Positions 9,222 through 18,649 of a DNA stretch of 64,000 nucleotides are shown piece after piece. The number at the start of each line of letters is the position of its first letter. Positions within the stretch are counted from its first letter, which is position 1. The translations under genes were made by a program, and so were the position numbers. This DNA comes from Hallella mizrahii (GTDB lineage Bacteria; Bacteroidota; Bacteroidia; Bacteroidales; Bacteroidaceae), in contig NZ_VUNG01000006.1 in assembly GCF_009695775.1 (NCBI RefSeq), positions 62,001 through 126,000 of the forward strand, written 5' to 3'. The notes beneath the pieces were generated by a model, which was not told the DNA's origin, searched no databases, and saw nothing but the letters and a program-made list of their open reading frames with translations.

Positions 9222-10412
9222 ATGGGACAGTTACAAGAAAGATACAAGAACTACCGTGTACCACAGCAGTACATGGAGGAAGGCGTATATCCTTATTTCC
9301 GTGAAATTACCAGCAAACAAGGCCCGGAAGTGACCATGGAAGGTCATCAGGTGCTGATGTTTGGAAGTAACGCCTACACAGGTCTGACAGGCGACGATCG
9401 TGTGATTGCTGCCGCCGAAAAGGCTCTTCTCAAGTATGGTTCCGGTTGCGCAGGCAGCCGTTTCCTCAATGGTACCCTTGACATCCACGTACAGTTGGAG
9501 AAAGAGCTGGCAGAGTTTGAGCACAAAGACGCTGCTCTCTGCTTCTCTACAGGTTTCTCTGTCAATGCCGGAGTCATTCCCCAGTTGGTCGGTCGTGGTG
9601 ACTATGTCATCTGCGATGACCGCGATCACGCTTCCATCGTTGACGGTCGTCGTCTGAGTTTCGCTACTCAGCTCCACTACAAGCACAACGACATGGAGGA
9701 CTTGGAGCGCGTTTTGAAGAAGTTGCCCCACGAGGCTGTGAAGCTGATTGTCGTTGATGGTGTCTTCTCCATGGAAGGCGACTTGGCTAAATTGCCGGAG
9801 ATCGTGGAACTGAAACATAAATACAACTGTTCGATCATGGTCGACGAGGCTCATGGTCTCGGTGTCTTCGGTGAGCAGGGCCGTGGTGTCTGCCATCACT
9901 TTGGCCTGCAGGATGAGGTAGACGTCATCATGGGTACGTTCTCCAAGAGTCTTGCTTCCATCGGTGGCTTTGTGGCTTCAGACTGGGATACTATCAACTA
10001 TCTGCGTCACACTTCCCGCACCTATATCTTCTCCGCCAGTGACACGCCGGCCGCAACAGCCGCTGCTATTGAGGCTCTGCACATCATCCAGGAGGAGCCA
10101 GAGCGTATCCAGCACCTGTGGGATGTGACCAACTATGCGCTGAAACGCTTCCGCGAGGAGGGCTTCGAGATTGGCGAGACCGAGAGTCCTATCATTCCGC
10201 TGTATGTCCGCGACAGCTACAAGACATTCCTCGTCACCAAGCTGGCCTTTGACCGTGGCGTATTTATCAATCCCGTCATTCCGCCAGCATGTGCTCCGCA
10301 GGATACTCTGGTGCGCTTCGCACTGATGGCTACTCACAGCAAAGAGCAGGTAGAGCGCGGTGTAGAGATCCTCAAGCAGATCTTTGTCGAGCAAGGTATC
10401 ATCAAGGATTAA
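9222..10412 (+). CDS. spt: Serine palmitoyltransferase (alpha-oxoamine synthase family)
   Basis: PLP enzyme condensing serine with an acyl-CoA to 3-ketosphinganine, the first step of sphingolipid synthesis. 396 residues. DEAHGLGVFG (Asp about 208) contacts the cofactor and GTFSKSLASIGG carries the Schiff-base lysine (about 242). The opening MGQLQERYKNYRVPQQYMEE and the long blocks GSGCAGSRFLNGTLD and SPIIPLYVRD match the Bacteroidetes enzyme as I know it, rather than 2-amino-3-ketobutyrate ligase or BioF; those remain possible automatic annotations. A divergent lipid kinase lies next door. A strong hairpin terminator follows at 10508. Confidence 0.88.
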   Translation: MGQLQERYKNYRVPQQYMEEGVYPYFREITSKQGPEVTMEGHQVLMFGSNAYTGLTGDDRVIAAAEKALLKYGSGCAGSRFLNGTLDIHVQLEKELAEFEHKDAALCFSTGFSVNAGVIPQLVGRGDYVICDDRDHASIVDGRRLSFATQLHYKHNDMEDLERVLKKLPHEAVKLIVVDGVFSMEGDLAKLPEIVELKHKYNCSIMVDEAHGLGVFGEQGRGVCHHFGLQDEVDVIMGTFSKSLASIGGFVASDWDTINYLRHTSRTYIFSASDTPAATAAAIEALHIIQEEPERIQHLWDVTNYALKRFREEGFEIGETESPIIPLYVRDSYKTFLVTKLAFDRGVFINPVIPPACAPQDTLVRFALMATHSKEQVERGVEILKQIFVEQGIIKD

Positions 10413-10424
10413 ACCGTTTTCATC

Positions 10425-10461
10425 CCACCGTTTAGTTTAAGGCTACGCTTTAAACGGGGGA
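10425..10461 (+). other. Imperfect hairpin after spt
   Basis: Inverted repeat ATCCCaCCGTTTA ... TAAACGGgGGAT just after the spt stop. There is no T-run; it may protect the 3' end of the message or be a degenerate first terminator. Confidence 0.35.
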
Positions 10462-10507
10462 TAGGTGACGAGTGCACCAAAGCAAACAGTATTACAGAGC
10501 ATATCTT

Positions 10508-10545
10508 AGCCCCGTCAGGATGTACTGACGGGGCTGATGCTTTTT
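10508..10545 (+). terminator. Rho-independent terminator after spt
   Basis: Perfect 11-bp stem AGCCCCGTCAG / CTGACGGGGCT with loop GATGTA, followed by GATGCTTTTT. Confidence 0.8.
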
Positions 10546-10689
10546 AGTAGTATATCTACTTTCGAGAAGCTACTTATACATCAAAATACAAATAGCACTA
10601 TTGATTTTGATAATATTTTATTCTTTGACTTGTTATATAAAGTGACATTTTTCCGCGCTTATAATCGCGATTTTACCCAGCATCACTCC

Positions 10690-11040
10690 AAGACGCCCCA
10701 ATTTTCGCCATTTTTGCTATATTTTTATAACTGCCAGATAATCAGGAACATATACGGGAAATATTGATTTGTACTATCGAGTCACATTCACTCAACCAGC
10801 TCTCTACCACTAAAACGCCTATAAAAACACTACTTTTACCTTGTCATCTCACTTGTTTGACCCAGTCATCTCAGTTGTTTCTCACGATCAAACAAGTGTT
10901 TTCTACAGGTCATCTAACTGTTTTCTTCGTGACTCTCTCCCATTTAGACACATCAAAACCTGTTTTGACCACGTTTGATCTTCATTTTCTTTCTAGATTA
11001 CAACCCAACGGTGAAAGGATTTTGTAAACTAATTTAAAAA
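10690..11040 (+). repeat. Dispersed ~350 bp non-coding element, copy 1
   Basis: AT-rich non-coding block between convergent spt and gdhA. It aligns collinearly with 39682-40030: ATTTTCGC lies 142-143 bp before the tandem array in both, and CTAGATT lies exactly 84 bp after the start of the last array unit in both. After CTAGATT, TTTTGTnAAC follows at the same offset. Short open frames inside it show no family features. The rest of the 763 bp gap holds the spt terminator and nothing else I recognise. Confidence 0.65.
10843..10924 (+). repeat. Four-unit 22-bp tandem array, copy 1
   Basis: Units start at 10843, 10865, 10887 and 10909, spaced exactly 22 bp. The consensus is GTCATCTCAGTTGTTT plus about six variable bases; the third unit is the most diverged. 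The last unit has the variant GTCATCTAACTGTTTT, as in copy 2. Confidence 0.8.
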
Positions 11041-11175
11041 GAGATGTGAAGTCTTTTATACATTAACATGTACAGCGGAAAGAGAAAACATTTCCGGGTC
11101 ATATATAAAGAAAACGTCCCCTCATGGATATTAACCATGAAGAGACGCTTGATTTGTTCTGTTAGTTAGAATCTC

Positions 11176-12513
11176 TTATACGATGCCCTGAGCCATCATA
11201 GCCTTGGCTACTTTCAGGAATCCGGCGACGTTGGCACCCTTGACATAGTTGACATAACCGTCGGCCTCGGTGCCATACTTCACGCACTCGGCATGGATGG
11301 AGTTCATGATGCTGTGGAGCTTCTCGTCGACTTCCTCGCGGCTCCACTTCAGTCGCTCGGAGTTCTGTGTCATCTCCAATCCGGATACAGCCACGCCTCC
11401 GGCGTTGCTGGCCTTGCCCGGGCAGTAGAGGATCTTGCTGTCCTGGAAGACTTTCACAGCCTCAGGCGTTGACGGCATGTTGGCACCTTCGCTCACAGCG
11501 ATGACACCATTGGCGACCAGTGTCTTGGCAGCCTCGCCGTCGATCTCGTTCTGCGTAGCGCACGGTGTGGCGATGTCGGCTTTCTCGCCCCAAGGCTTGG
11601 CACCGGCTACGTATTTGGCCGTCGGATACTCCTCGACATACTCCTTGATACGTCCGCGCTCGATGTTCTTCAGTTCCATGATGTAGGCCAGTTTCTTCTC
11701 GTCGATGCCGTCGGGATCGTAGATGTATCCGTCGGAGTCGGAGCAGGTCATCGGGGTGGCACCGAGCTGCAGGAGCTTCTCCATGGTGTACTGAGCCACG
11801 TTTCCGGCACCTGAGACAAGCACTTTCTTGCCCTTGAGGTCGATGCCCTTTGTGGCGAGCATGTCCTGAAGGAAGTAGACATTGCCGTAGCCGGTAGCCT
11901 CAGGACGGATCAGCGAGCCGCCAAACTCCTGGCCCTTGCCTGTGAGGATGCCAACAAACTGATGAGTGAGTGCCTTGTACTGGCCAAACATATAGCCGAC
12001 CTCGCGTCCGCCCACACCGATGTCGCCGGCAGGCACGTCGCAGTCCGGACCGATATAGTTCCACAGTTCACGCATGAAAGCCTGGCAGAAGCGCATCACC
12101 TCGGCATTGGACTTGCCACGGGGTGAGAAGTCTGAACCGCCCTTTGCGCCACCCATGGGTAACGTGGTGAGTGAGTTCTTGAAAGTCTGCTCAAAGGCGA
12201 GGAACTTCAGAATGCTGACATTCACCGACGCATGGAAGCGCAAGCCACCTTTGTAAGGGCCGATGGCATTGTTGTGCTGGATGCGATAGCCCATGTTGGT
12301 CTGCACGTTGCCCTTGTCGTCAACCCAGTTGACGCGGAACTGAATGATACGGTCGGGGATGCACAACCGCTCAATGAGATTGGCGCGGTCAAACTCCGGA
12401 TGTTTGTTGTACTCTTCCTCGATGGTACCGAGTACCTGGCTGACGGCCTGGATATACTCGGGCTGGTTGGGGAAACGTTGCTCCAAGCGAGCTACTACTT
12501 CTGTTGCTTTCAT
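11176..12513 (-). CDS. gdhA: Glutamate dehydrogenase (hexameric, probably NADP-specific)
   Basis: Interconverts 2-oxoglutarate plus ammonium and glutamate. 445 residues, as usual for the small bacterial hexameric type. The catalytic region GGAKGGSDFSPRGKSNAEV carries the active-site lysine, GPYKGGLRFH is the substrate-binding block, and LVSGAGNVAQYTMEKL is the Rossmann dinucleotide loop. Cofactor preference is inferred from overall resemblance to the NADP type. Monocistronic on the minus strand, with its own promoter. Confidence 0.96.
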   Translation of the reverse strand: MKATEVVARLEQRFPNQPEYIQAVSQVLGTIEEEYNKHPEFDRANLIERLCIPDRIIQFRVNWVDDKGNVQTNMGYRIQHNNAIGPYKGGLRFHASVNVSILKFLAFEQTFKNSLTTLPMGGAKGGSDFSPRGKSNAEVMRFCQAFMRELWNYIGPDCDVPAGDIGVGGREVGYMFGQYKALTHQFVGILTGKGQEFGGSLIRPEATGYGNVYFLQDMLATKGIDLKGKKVLVSGAGNVAQYTMEKLLQLGATPMTCSDSDGYIYDPDGIDEKKLAYIMELKNIERGRIKEYVEEYPTAKYVAGAKPWGEKADIATPCATQNEIDGEAAKTLVANGVIAVSEGANMPSTPEAVKVFQDSKILYCPGKASNAGGVAVSGLEMTQNSERLKWSREEVDEKLHSIMNSIHAECVKYGTEADGYVNYVKGANVAGFLKVAKAMMAQGIV

Positions 12514-12556
12514 AATCTGGTTGTTTTCTTTATTGGATGTTTAAGTTTGCTCTCTT

Positions 12557-12574
12557 CTATATATAATAATGTGT
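12557..12574 (+). repeat. Copy of recurrent motif (CTATATATAATAATGTGT)
   Basis: One mismatch from the consensus. It lies 44 bp upstream of the gdhA start, on the strand opposite gdhA, inside its leader. Confidence 0.5.
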
Positions 12575-12614
12575 ATGTGCATGTATCTCCATGCAACTAT
12601 TTCTTTATCTTTTG

Positions 12615-12622
12615 CAAAGGTA
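12615..12622 (-). promoter_or_regulatory. -7 box of gdhA
   Basis: Minus strand TATACCTTTGCA contains TACCTTTG (TAnnTTTG), giving a leader of about 95 nt before the gdhA ATG. A CAAA (TTTG on the minus strand) at 12646-12649 could be the -33 element. Confidence 0.6.
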
Positions 12623-12932
12623 TACCTTTTCTGTGAAAAAACCAACAAATAGACAAAATATTTATCGCAAAACACCAAATTTGTAACTTTATCCCCTTTT
12701 CATGCCTGCGAACAAAGACGGTTTTTTATGACTGCCGTCCACCCTAAGATGAACCTGTATCGCACTTTGTCATAAACTCCAAGAAAGGAAAGTCGTAAGT
12801 AGATGAATATCAATTCTTAGTTAGACTCCACTCATGTGACGGTTGAATAAGATGTAAAAAACGGCTCATTAAATTACGTGAAATGGGGAAGAATTATCTG
12901 TGTTGAACCATACAATCTCGTTTTTTTTTGCT

Positions 12933-12940
12933 TAACTTTG
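12933..12940 (+). promoter_or_regulatory. -7 box of nrdD
   Basis: TTAACTTTGCAC contains TAACTTTG. It implies a leader of roughly 175 nt before nrdD. The rest of the 607 bp between gdhA and nrdD (12514-13120) is AT-rich and holds only the gdhA promoter and the motif copy at 12557. Confidence 0.6.
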
Positions 12941-13120
12941 CACATGAAAAGTTGGAAACTATGGAAAACTTTATCTGCTCGAAAAGAAGAAATAATTTTC
13001 TTTTTTGGAAAACATTTGCAAGAGAGAAAACAAAAAAGTTTCCCATTTTAGTCAACGATCATGAAGACAAACAAAAAAAAGAAAACATTCTAAAACCATT
13101 TAGATAAAGCTATTAAAGGC

Positions 13121-15286
13121 ATGGAAATGAACAACTTCGCCATTACCAAGCGTGACGGCTCAAAAGAAGCTTTCTCGCTCGACAAGATCATGAATGCGAT
13201 CCTCAAAGCATTCAATTCGGTCAATGAACCGATCAATCTCGGAGCTATCTCCAAAATCCTCAGCCATCTCGACATTCAGGACGGCGTGAAAGTGGAGGAC
13301 ATCCAAAACCAAGTCGAGGAAGCACTCATGAGAGAGGGCTACTATCGTGTCGCAAAATCGTTTATCATCTACCGTCAGGAGCATAAGGAGGACCGTGAGG
13401 TGCTCGACAAGATGAAGTTCCTCTCGGACTATATGCAGGCCGAAAACGCTGCCACAGGCTCTAAATTCGACGCCAACGCCAACGTGGAGCATAAGAATAT
13501 CGCCACTCTTGCCGGTGAACTGCCAAAGAAAAACTTCATCCGGCTGAACCGACGGCTGCTGGTTGAGCGCATCAAGAAGATGTATGGCAAGGAGCTCGCC
13601 GACGAATATATCGACAAGCTCACACACCACTTTATATATAAGAACGACGAGACCAACCTGGCCAACTACTGTGCCTCGATCACGATGTACCCCTGGCTCA
13701 TCGGCGGCACGACCAGCATCGGCGGCAACTCCACGGCACCGACAAACCTCAAGAGCTTCTGCGGCGGATTCATCAACATGGTGTTCATGGTCAGCAGCAT
13801 GCTCGCCGGTGCCTGCGCCACACCGGAATTCCTGATGTATATGAACTACTTCATACAGAAGGAATACGGCAAAGACTACTATAAGCACGCCGATGATGTC
13901 GTGGATCTCAGCCTGAAGAAGCGCACGATCGACAAGATCATCACCGACTGCTTTGAGCAGATCGTCTACTCGCTCAACCAGCCCACCGGTGCCCGCAACT
14001 ATCAGGCGGTGTTCTGGAACATCAGCTACTACGACAAATATTACTTCGACTCTATCTTCGGCAACTTCTACTTCCCCGACGGCACGCAGCCCGACTGGGA
14101 CGGGCTCAACTGGTTGCAGAAGCGCTTCATGAAGTGGTTTAACCAAGAACGCACCAAGACGGTGCTCACCTTCCCCGTGGAGACCATGGCCATGCTGACC
14201 GAGGACGGCGACTGCAAGGACAAGGAGTGGGCTGACTTCGCGGCAGAGATGTATGCCGAGGGACACAGTTTCTTCACCTATCTGAGCGACAATGCCGACT
14301 CGTTGAGCTCGTGCTGCCGACTGCGCAACGAGATCCAGGACAACGGTTTCAGCTATACGCTCGGTGCCGGTGGCGTCTCTACTGGTTCCAAGAGCGTGCT
14401 GACGATCAACCTCAACCGCTGCATACAGTATGGTGTGAACCACGATGGCGACTACCATGCCTTCCTCTCTCATGTCATCGACCTCTGTCATAAGGTGCAA
14501 CTCGCCTACAACGAGAATCTCAAGGAGTTGCAGGCACACGGCATGCTGCCGCTCTTCGATGCCGGATATATCAACATCAACCGGCAGTATCTCACCATTG
14601 GCATCAACGGACTCGTGGAGGCTGCTGAGTTCATGGGCCTGCAGATCACGCCAAACGACGACTATAAGCATTTCGTGCAGGACATCTTGGGAATGATAGA
14701 AAAGTACAACAAACAGTACCGCAGCAAGGAGGTGATGTTCAACTGCGAGATGATCCCGGCAGAGAACGTCGGTGTCAAGCACGCCAAGTGGGACCGCGAG
14801 GACGGCTATTTCGTGCCGCGCGACTGCTACAACAGCTATTTCTATGTGGTGGAAGACGACTCGCTGAGCATCCTCGACAAGTTCAAGCTCCATGGCGCTC
14901 CCTATATCGAGCACCTCACCGGCGGCTCCGCACTGCACATGAACCTCGACGAGCATCTCTCCCAGAAGCAGTATCGTCAGCTTTTCCGCGTGGCCGCTCA
15001 CGAGGGCTGCAACTATTTCACCTATAACATCCCCAATACCGTCTGCAACGACTGCGGTCATATCGACAAGCGTTACCTCAAGGAGTGCCCGGTCTGCCAC
15101 TCCAAGAATGTCGACTATCTGACGCGTATCATCGGCTACCTCAAGCGCGTGAGCAACTTCTCCGAGGCCCGCCAGTCCGAGGCCCACCGTCGCTTCTACG
15201 CGGGCATCGACCGCCTGCCGAAGACACAGACCTTTGCCCTCGGCGAGCGAAGCAAGGCACATCAAACAGTAAAGGAGGAGAAGTAA
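13121..15286 (+). CDS. nrdD: Anaerobic ribonucleoside-triphosphate reductase, large subunit
   Basis: Glycyl-radical enzyme that makes dNTPs from NTPs without oxygen. 721 residues. An N-terminal ATP-cone (FAITKRDGSKEAFSLDKI onward, about residues 5-100) gives allosteric control. SLSSCCRLRNE holds candidate active-site cysteines. The C-terminal zinc ribbon is CNDCGH...CPVCHSK, and RIIGYL carries the glycyl radical Gly at about 672. The activase gene nrdG begins 3 bp after the stop. Presence of this pair fits an anaerobe. Confidence 0.97.
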   Translation: MEMNNFAITKRDGSKEAFSLDKIMNAILKAFNSVNEPINLGAISKILSHLDIQDGVKVEDIQNQVEEALMREGYYRVAKSFIIYRQEHKEDREVLDKMKFLSDYMQAENAATGSKFDANANVEHKNIATLAGELPKKNFIRLNRRLLVERIKKMYGKELADEYIDKLTHHFIYKNDETNLANYCASITMYPWLIGGTTSIGGNSTAPTNLKSFCGGFINMVFMVSSMLAGACATPEFLMYMNYFIQKEYGKDYYKHADDVVDLSLKKRTIDKIITDCFEQIVYSLNQPTGARNYQAVFWNISYYDKYYFDSIFGNFYFPDGTQPDWDGLNWLQKRFMKWFNQERTKTVLTFPVETMAMLTEDGDCKDKEWADFAAEMYAEGHSFFTYLSDNADSLSSCCRLRNEIQDNGFSYTLGAGGVSTGSKSVLTINLNRCIQYGVNHDGDYHAFLSHVIDLCHKVQLAYNENLKELQAHGMLPLFDAGYININRQYLTIGINGLVEAAEFMGLQITPNDDYKHFVQDILGMIEKYNKQYRSKEVMFNCEMIPAENVGVKHAKWDREDGYFVPRDCYNSYFYVVEDDSLSILDKFKLHGAPYIEHLTGGSALHMNLDEHLSQKQYRQLFRVAAHEGCNYFTYNIPNTVCNDCGHIDKRYLKECPVCHSKNVDYLTRIIGYLKRVSNFSEARQSEAHRRFYAGIDRLPKTQTFALGERSKAHQTVKEEK

Positions 15287-15289
15287 GCA

Positions 15290-15751
15290 ATGCTGAAGTA
15301 CGTCAATACCGACATCGTGTTTCAGGAGATCCCGGACGAGACGACGCTGGCCATCAACATCTCACGGTGTCCGTGCCACTGTCCGGGATGCCACAGCAGC
15401 TATCTCGCCCAGGACTTCGGCAACCCGCTCTCCACCGATGCCCTCGATCAGCTGATTGCTGACAACGACGGACTCGTGACGTGTGTCTGTCTGATGGGAG
15501 GTGACGCTGAGCCGCAGTCGGTCAACCACCTCGCCGCCCACGTCCGGGAGAAGCATCCGGGGATGAGAGTGGGATGGTACAGCGGCCGTCTGCGCATCGA
15601 CCATGCCATCGACAAGCACAACTTCGACTACATCAAGGTGGGGCCCTACATCAAGCATCTCGGACCGCTCAACTGTCGCACGACCAACCAACGACTCTAT
15701 CATGTCGTCGGCAACCAGCTTCACGACATCACCGCCTCTTTTTGGAAGTAA
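15290..15751 (+). CDS. nrdG: Anaerobic ribonucleotide reductase activating protein
   Basis: Radical SAM activase that installs the glycyl radical on NrdD. 153 residues. The [4Fe-4S] motif CxxxCxxC is C27, C31 and C34 (SRCPCHCPGCHS), with an additional Cys at 29. It is translationally close to nrdD (3 bp gap) and certainly its partner. Confidence 0.95.
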   Translation: MLKYVNTDIVFQEIPDETTLAINISRCPCHCPGCHSSYLAQDFGNPLSTDALDQLIADNDGLVTCVCLMGGDAEPQSVNHLAAHVREKHPGMRVGWYSGRLRIDHAIDKHNFDYIKVGPYIKHLGPLNCRTTNQRLYHVVGNQLHDITASFWK

Positions 15752-15816
15752 GCGAAAAGGTCGAGACTAAAGGCGGAAGCCTTTCTGCCGTCTGGCACCA
15801 TCGCGTTTTTTATCCT

Positions 15817-15849
15817 ATCCGCAACCATTGGCTCTGCTTGGTTGCGGAT
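15817..15849 (+). other. Hairpin downstream of nrdG
   Basis: Perfect 10-bp stem ATCCGCAACC / GGTTGCGGAT with a 13-nt loop. Only a short T-rich tail follows, so this could be a weak terminator. Confidence 0.4.
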
Positions 15850-15946
15850 TTGTCGTTGATAGAGGATGAGGATCTAATTTGGCGCAAACGTGGACAAAAG
15901 GACCAACTACGAGGACGCAATTGCTGACGAGTAAAGCATTATAAAG

Positions 15947-16020
15947 GATAGCCGGAACGCTGAAATAATGATTATTGCACTAAAAAAGTCATTTTTTCGC
16001 CGTCCGGCTATCTTTTTTTT
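15947..16020 (+). terminator. Long-loop hairpin with T8 tract before the uronate cluster
   Basis: Stem GATAGCCGGA (15947-15956) pairs with TCCGGCTATC (16003-16012) across a 46-nt loop and is followed by eight Ts. The loop can fold further. It probably separates nrdDG from the next unit. Confidence 0.55.
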
Positions 16021-16022
16021 TC

Positions 16023-16030
16023 TATCTTTG
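16023..16030 (+). promoter_or_regulatory. -7 box before the uronate cluster
   Basis: TATCTTTGCA (TAnnTTTG), only about 15 nt before the first ATG of the cluster, implying a very short leader. It overlaps the end of the preceding terminator T-tract. Confidence 0.6.
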
Positions 16031-16044
16031 CAAAAACAAACATT

Positions 16045-17304
16045 ATGAAGAAAACACTTTATCTATTACTTTTTGCCTTCATCGTATTAACGATACCCGC
16101 AAATGCTAAGAAAAAGACTGTGATCTCTGACCGCCAGTGGTGGGCAGGGCAGGCTTATAAGATGGCACAGCCCGTGCTGGAGAATATGGCGAAGGGCGAA
16201 TTGCAAAAGAATATGCAGATGGAGTTCTCGCCGAGCTTTGACAACCGTAACCGCAAGGTGGCCTATATGGAATGCTTCGGCCGTCTCATGGCCGGCATCG
16301 CTCCATGGCTGGCTTTGCCCGATGACAACACGGAAGAGGGTAAGATGCGCAAGCAGTTGAGGGAATGGGCCCTCCAAAGCTACAAGAATGCCGTAGACCC
16401 AAAGAACCCCGATTATCTCTGTTGGGGCATCGGCGGACAAAATCTCGTTGATGCCGCTTACATCGCTGAGAGCTTTCTGCGTGCTTACGACGCGCTGTGG
16501 ATGCCGCTGGACAAGCAAACCAAAGAGGAATACTTCAAAGAGTTCAAGAAACTACGGAAGATAGATCCACCCTATACCAATTGGCTCCTTTTCTCTTCTA
16601 CAATCGAGAGCTTCATGGCCAAAGCCGGCGGGGACTACGACCAATACCGTGTCAACTCCGCCATCCGTAAGATGGAGGAATGGTATACGGGTGACGGATG
16701 GTACAGCGACGGGCCTGACTTCACCTTCAACTATTACAGTAGTTATGTCTTCCATCCAATGTATCTCGAAACGCTTCAGGCTATGGTAGATGCCAAGGCT
16801 AACACGCGTCTCGACTATCAGAAATACTATAACCGCGAGCTGAGCCGTTGCCAAAAGTTCTCTATCATCTTGGAGCGATTCATCTCTCCTGAAGGTACAT
16901 TCCCCGTTTTCGGACGCAGCATTCCTTATCGCAACGCAGCCATGCAGCCATTGGCTTTATTGGCTTGGTACAAGCAGTTGCCCAAAGAACTCACCAACGG
17001 ACAGGTGCGTGCAGCACTGACAAAGGTCATGCACCGCATGTGGGACAAGGGTGACAACTACAACGAGAAAGGTTTCCTTAACATTGGATTCTGTGGCCAT
17101 CAGCCGCAGGTGGCAGACTGGTATACCAACAATGGCAGTGAGTATATGGCTTCACTGTGCTTCATGCCGCTCGGTCTGCCTGCCAATGATGCCTTTTGGA
17201 CGGATGCCGCCCAACCTTGGACACAGGTGAAAGCTTGGAACGGACAAGACTTCCCGAAGGATCATCTGTGGAAGGATCAGATTCAGACACACGACAAGTG
17301 GTAA
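16045..17304 (+). CDS. Exported DUF2264 domain protein
   Basis: 419 residues with a clear signal peptide (MKKTLYLLLFAFIVLTIPANA, cut near ANA|K). The body matches DUF2264: KVAYMECFGRLMAGIAPWL, then LCWGIGGQNLVDAAYIAES, then YSDGPDFTFNYYSSYVFHPM, an all-helical (alpha/alpha) fold found in carbohydrate-degrading clusters. Catalytic residues are not established for this domain as far as I know, so no reaction is assigned. First gene of a seven-gene rightward cluster with GH105 and Kdu enzymes, which suggests action on an acidic oligosaccharide in the periplasm or outside the cell. Confidence 0.85.
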   Translation: MKKTLYLLLFAFIVLTIPANAKKKTVISDRQWWAGQAYKMAQPVLENMAKGELQKNMQMEFSPSFDNRNRKVAYMECFGRLMAGIAPWLALPDDNTEEGKMRKQLREWALQSYKNAVDPKNPDYLCWGIGGQNLVDAAYIAESFLRAYDALWMPLDKQTKEEYFKEFKKLRKIDPPYTNWLLFSSTIESFMAKAGGDYDQYRVNSAIRKMEEWYTGDGWYSDGPDFTFNYYSSYVFHPMYLETLQAMVDAKANTRLDYQKYYNRELSRCQKFSIILERFISPEGTFPVFGRSIPYRNAAMQPLALLAWYKQLPKELTNGQVRAALTKVMHRMWDKGDNYNEKGFLNIGFCGHQPQVADWYTNNGSEYMASLCFMPLGLPANDAFWTDAAQPWTQVKAWNGQDFPKDHLWKDQIQTHDKW

Positions 17305-17356
17305 ACTTTCTCGTATAAGAAAACCTACTATCATCAACCTATCTCAATCAAAAGAC

Positions 17357-18637
17357 ATGATAACGATCAAGAACAAATACCTCTGGATGGTGCTGATCGC
17401 CTTGATGCCTCTATTATCTTTGCAAGCTCAGTATCGTACTGAACGCAAAGCAAAAGCCAAGGCCACTACTGAGCAGAAGGCGAAAACACTCAATCAGATT
17501 TTTAAGGTCAACGACTACTGGCAAAAGAATCATACACCGGAGGCGACTGCTTTTTGGAATGTAGCCGCTTATCACACCGGAAACATGGAGGTTTGTAAAT
17601 GGCTGACGCAAGAGCTGAGCAGCAATAAAAAACTGTCTGCGAAAAGGCGTAAACTGTTGACAGATAAGCTCAACGCATACCTTGCCTATAGTCTGCGGTG
17701 GGCGGAGCATAACCAATGGAAAGGAGCGACTGAGGCTGATACGGCTAAGTGGCTCTATAAAAAATACGGAGAAGACCAACAGCATGTGCTCTTCGGTGAC
17801 TGGCAGATCTGTTTCCAGACCTACATCGACTTATATAATATGTTTCAAGTCCAGCAAGAAAGCAAGGGACAGACTCTCACAAAGATGGAGATCAGCAGCC
17901 CTGACTTGATGACGGCAAGAGCTAAGGAGGTGATGGGATACGTTGTCTCACACTCTGCTCACGACTATTGGTGGTGGGCTGACGCCTTGTATATGGTCAT
18001 GCCCGTGATGATGAAGATGTACAAGCTCACGGGTGACGTGCGCTATCTCGACAAGCTCTACGATAATATCTGCTATTCCGACAGCATCATGCTGGACAAG
18101 GAGACAGGTCTTTACTTCCGCGACGGCAAGTATATCTATCCGATGCATAAGACCAACAGCGGCAAGAAAGACTTCTGGGCGCGCGGCGACGGCTGGGTGC
18201 TCGCGGGATTGGCTAAGGTGCTGCAGGACATGCCGAAGAGCTATCGCCACTACGATTTCTTCTTGAAGAAATATCAGCGGCTTGCTCTCGCTGTAGCAAA
18301 GATACAACAACCGGAAGGCTATTGGACCCGCTCGATGATGGATCCTCAGCAAGCACCAGGTCCCGAGACCAGCGGAACTGCGTTCTTCACCTATGGCATG
18401 GAATGGGGCGTGAACCACGGACTGCTCAATGCCAAGACTTTCAAGCCCGTGATTCGTCGTGCTCAAAACTATTTGACGACGGTCGCTCTTCAGTCTGACG
18501 GCAGTGTCGGATACGTACAGCCTATTGGGGAGCGTGCCATTCCTGGGCAGCATGTCGACAAAGACAGCCAGGCCGACTTTGGCGTTGGTGCCTTCTTGTT
18601 AGCGGCTACGGAGTCACTGCGTAGTCAAAACCGATAA
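17357..18637 (+). CDS. Glycoside hydrolase family 88/105 (unsaturated uronyl hydrolase), exported
   Basis: Removes 4,5-unsaturated uronic acid from the non-reducing end of lyase products by hydration of the double bond. 426 residues with a signal peptide ending near SLQAQ. Typical GH105 blocks: YWWWADALYMVMPVMMKMY (contains the candidate catalytic Asp), FWARGDGWVLAGLAKVLQ, and PGPETSGTAFFTYGMEWG. It follows the DUF2264 gene by 52 bp and precedes the next gene by 12 bp. The true substrate (rhamnogalacturonan, pectin or a glycosaminoglycan) is not visible. Confidence 0.92.
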   Translation: MITIKNKYLWMVLIALMPLLSLQAQYRTERKAKAKATTEQKAKTLNQIFKVNDYWQKNHTPEATAFWNVAAYHTGNMEVCKWLTQELSSNKKLSAKRRKLLTDKLNAYLAYSLRWAEHNQWKGATEADTAKWLYKKYGEDQQHVLFGDWQICFQTYIDLYNMFQVQQESKGQTLTKMEISSPDLMTARAKEVMGYVVSHSAHDYWWWADALYMVMPVMMKMYKLTGDVRYLDKLYDNICYSDSIMLDKETGLYFRDGKYIYPMHKTNSGKKDFWARGDGWVLAGLAKVLQDMPKSYRHYDFFLKKYQRLALAVAKIQQPEGYWTRSMMDPQQAPGPETSGTAFFTYGMEWGVNHGLLNAKTFKPVIRRAQNYLTTVALQSDGSVGYVQPIGERAIPGQHVDKDSQADFGVGAFLLAATESLRSQNR

Positions 18638-18649
18638 AAGGAAACGTCT

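Noticed and set aside
10843..10924. CRISPR array reading of the 22-bp tandem units
   Set aside because: Only four units with 6-bp gaps, no spacers of useful length, no cas genes.
10537..11027. Two short open frames between spt and gdhA
   Set aside because: They run through the 22-bp tandem array, whose period is not a multiple of three, and share nothing with the homologous region at 39.7 kb as protein.
12944..13051. A 35-codon basic open frame in the nrdD leader
   Set aside because: Its ATG falls only 4 nt after the -7 box, leaving no room for a ribosome site; no regulatory-peptide features.
13160..15265. A 701-codon open frame antisense to nrdD
   Set aside because: It mirrors nrdD exactly, has no recognisable domain and a composition expected of reverse-frame reading in a GC-balanced gene.
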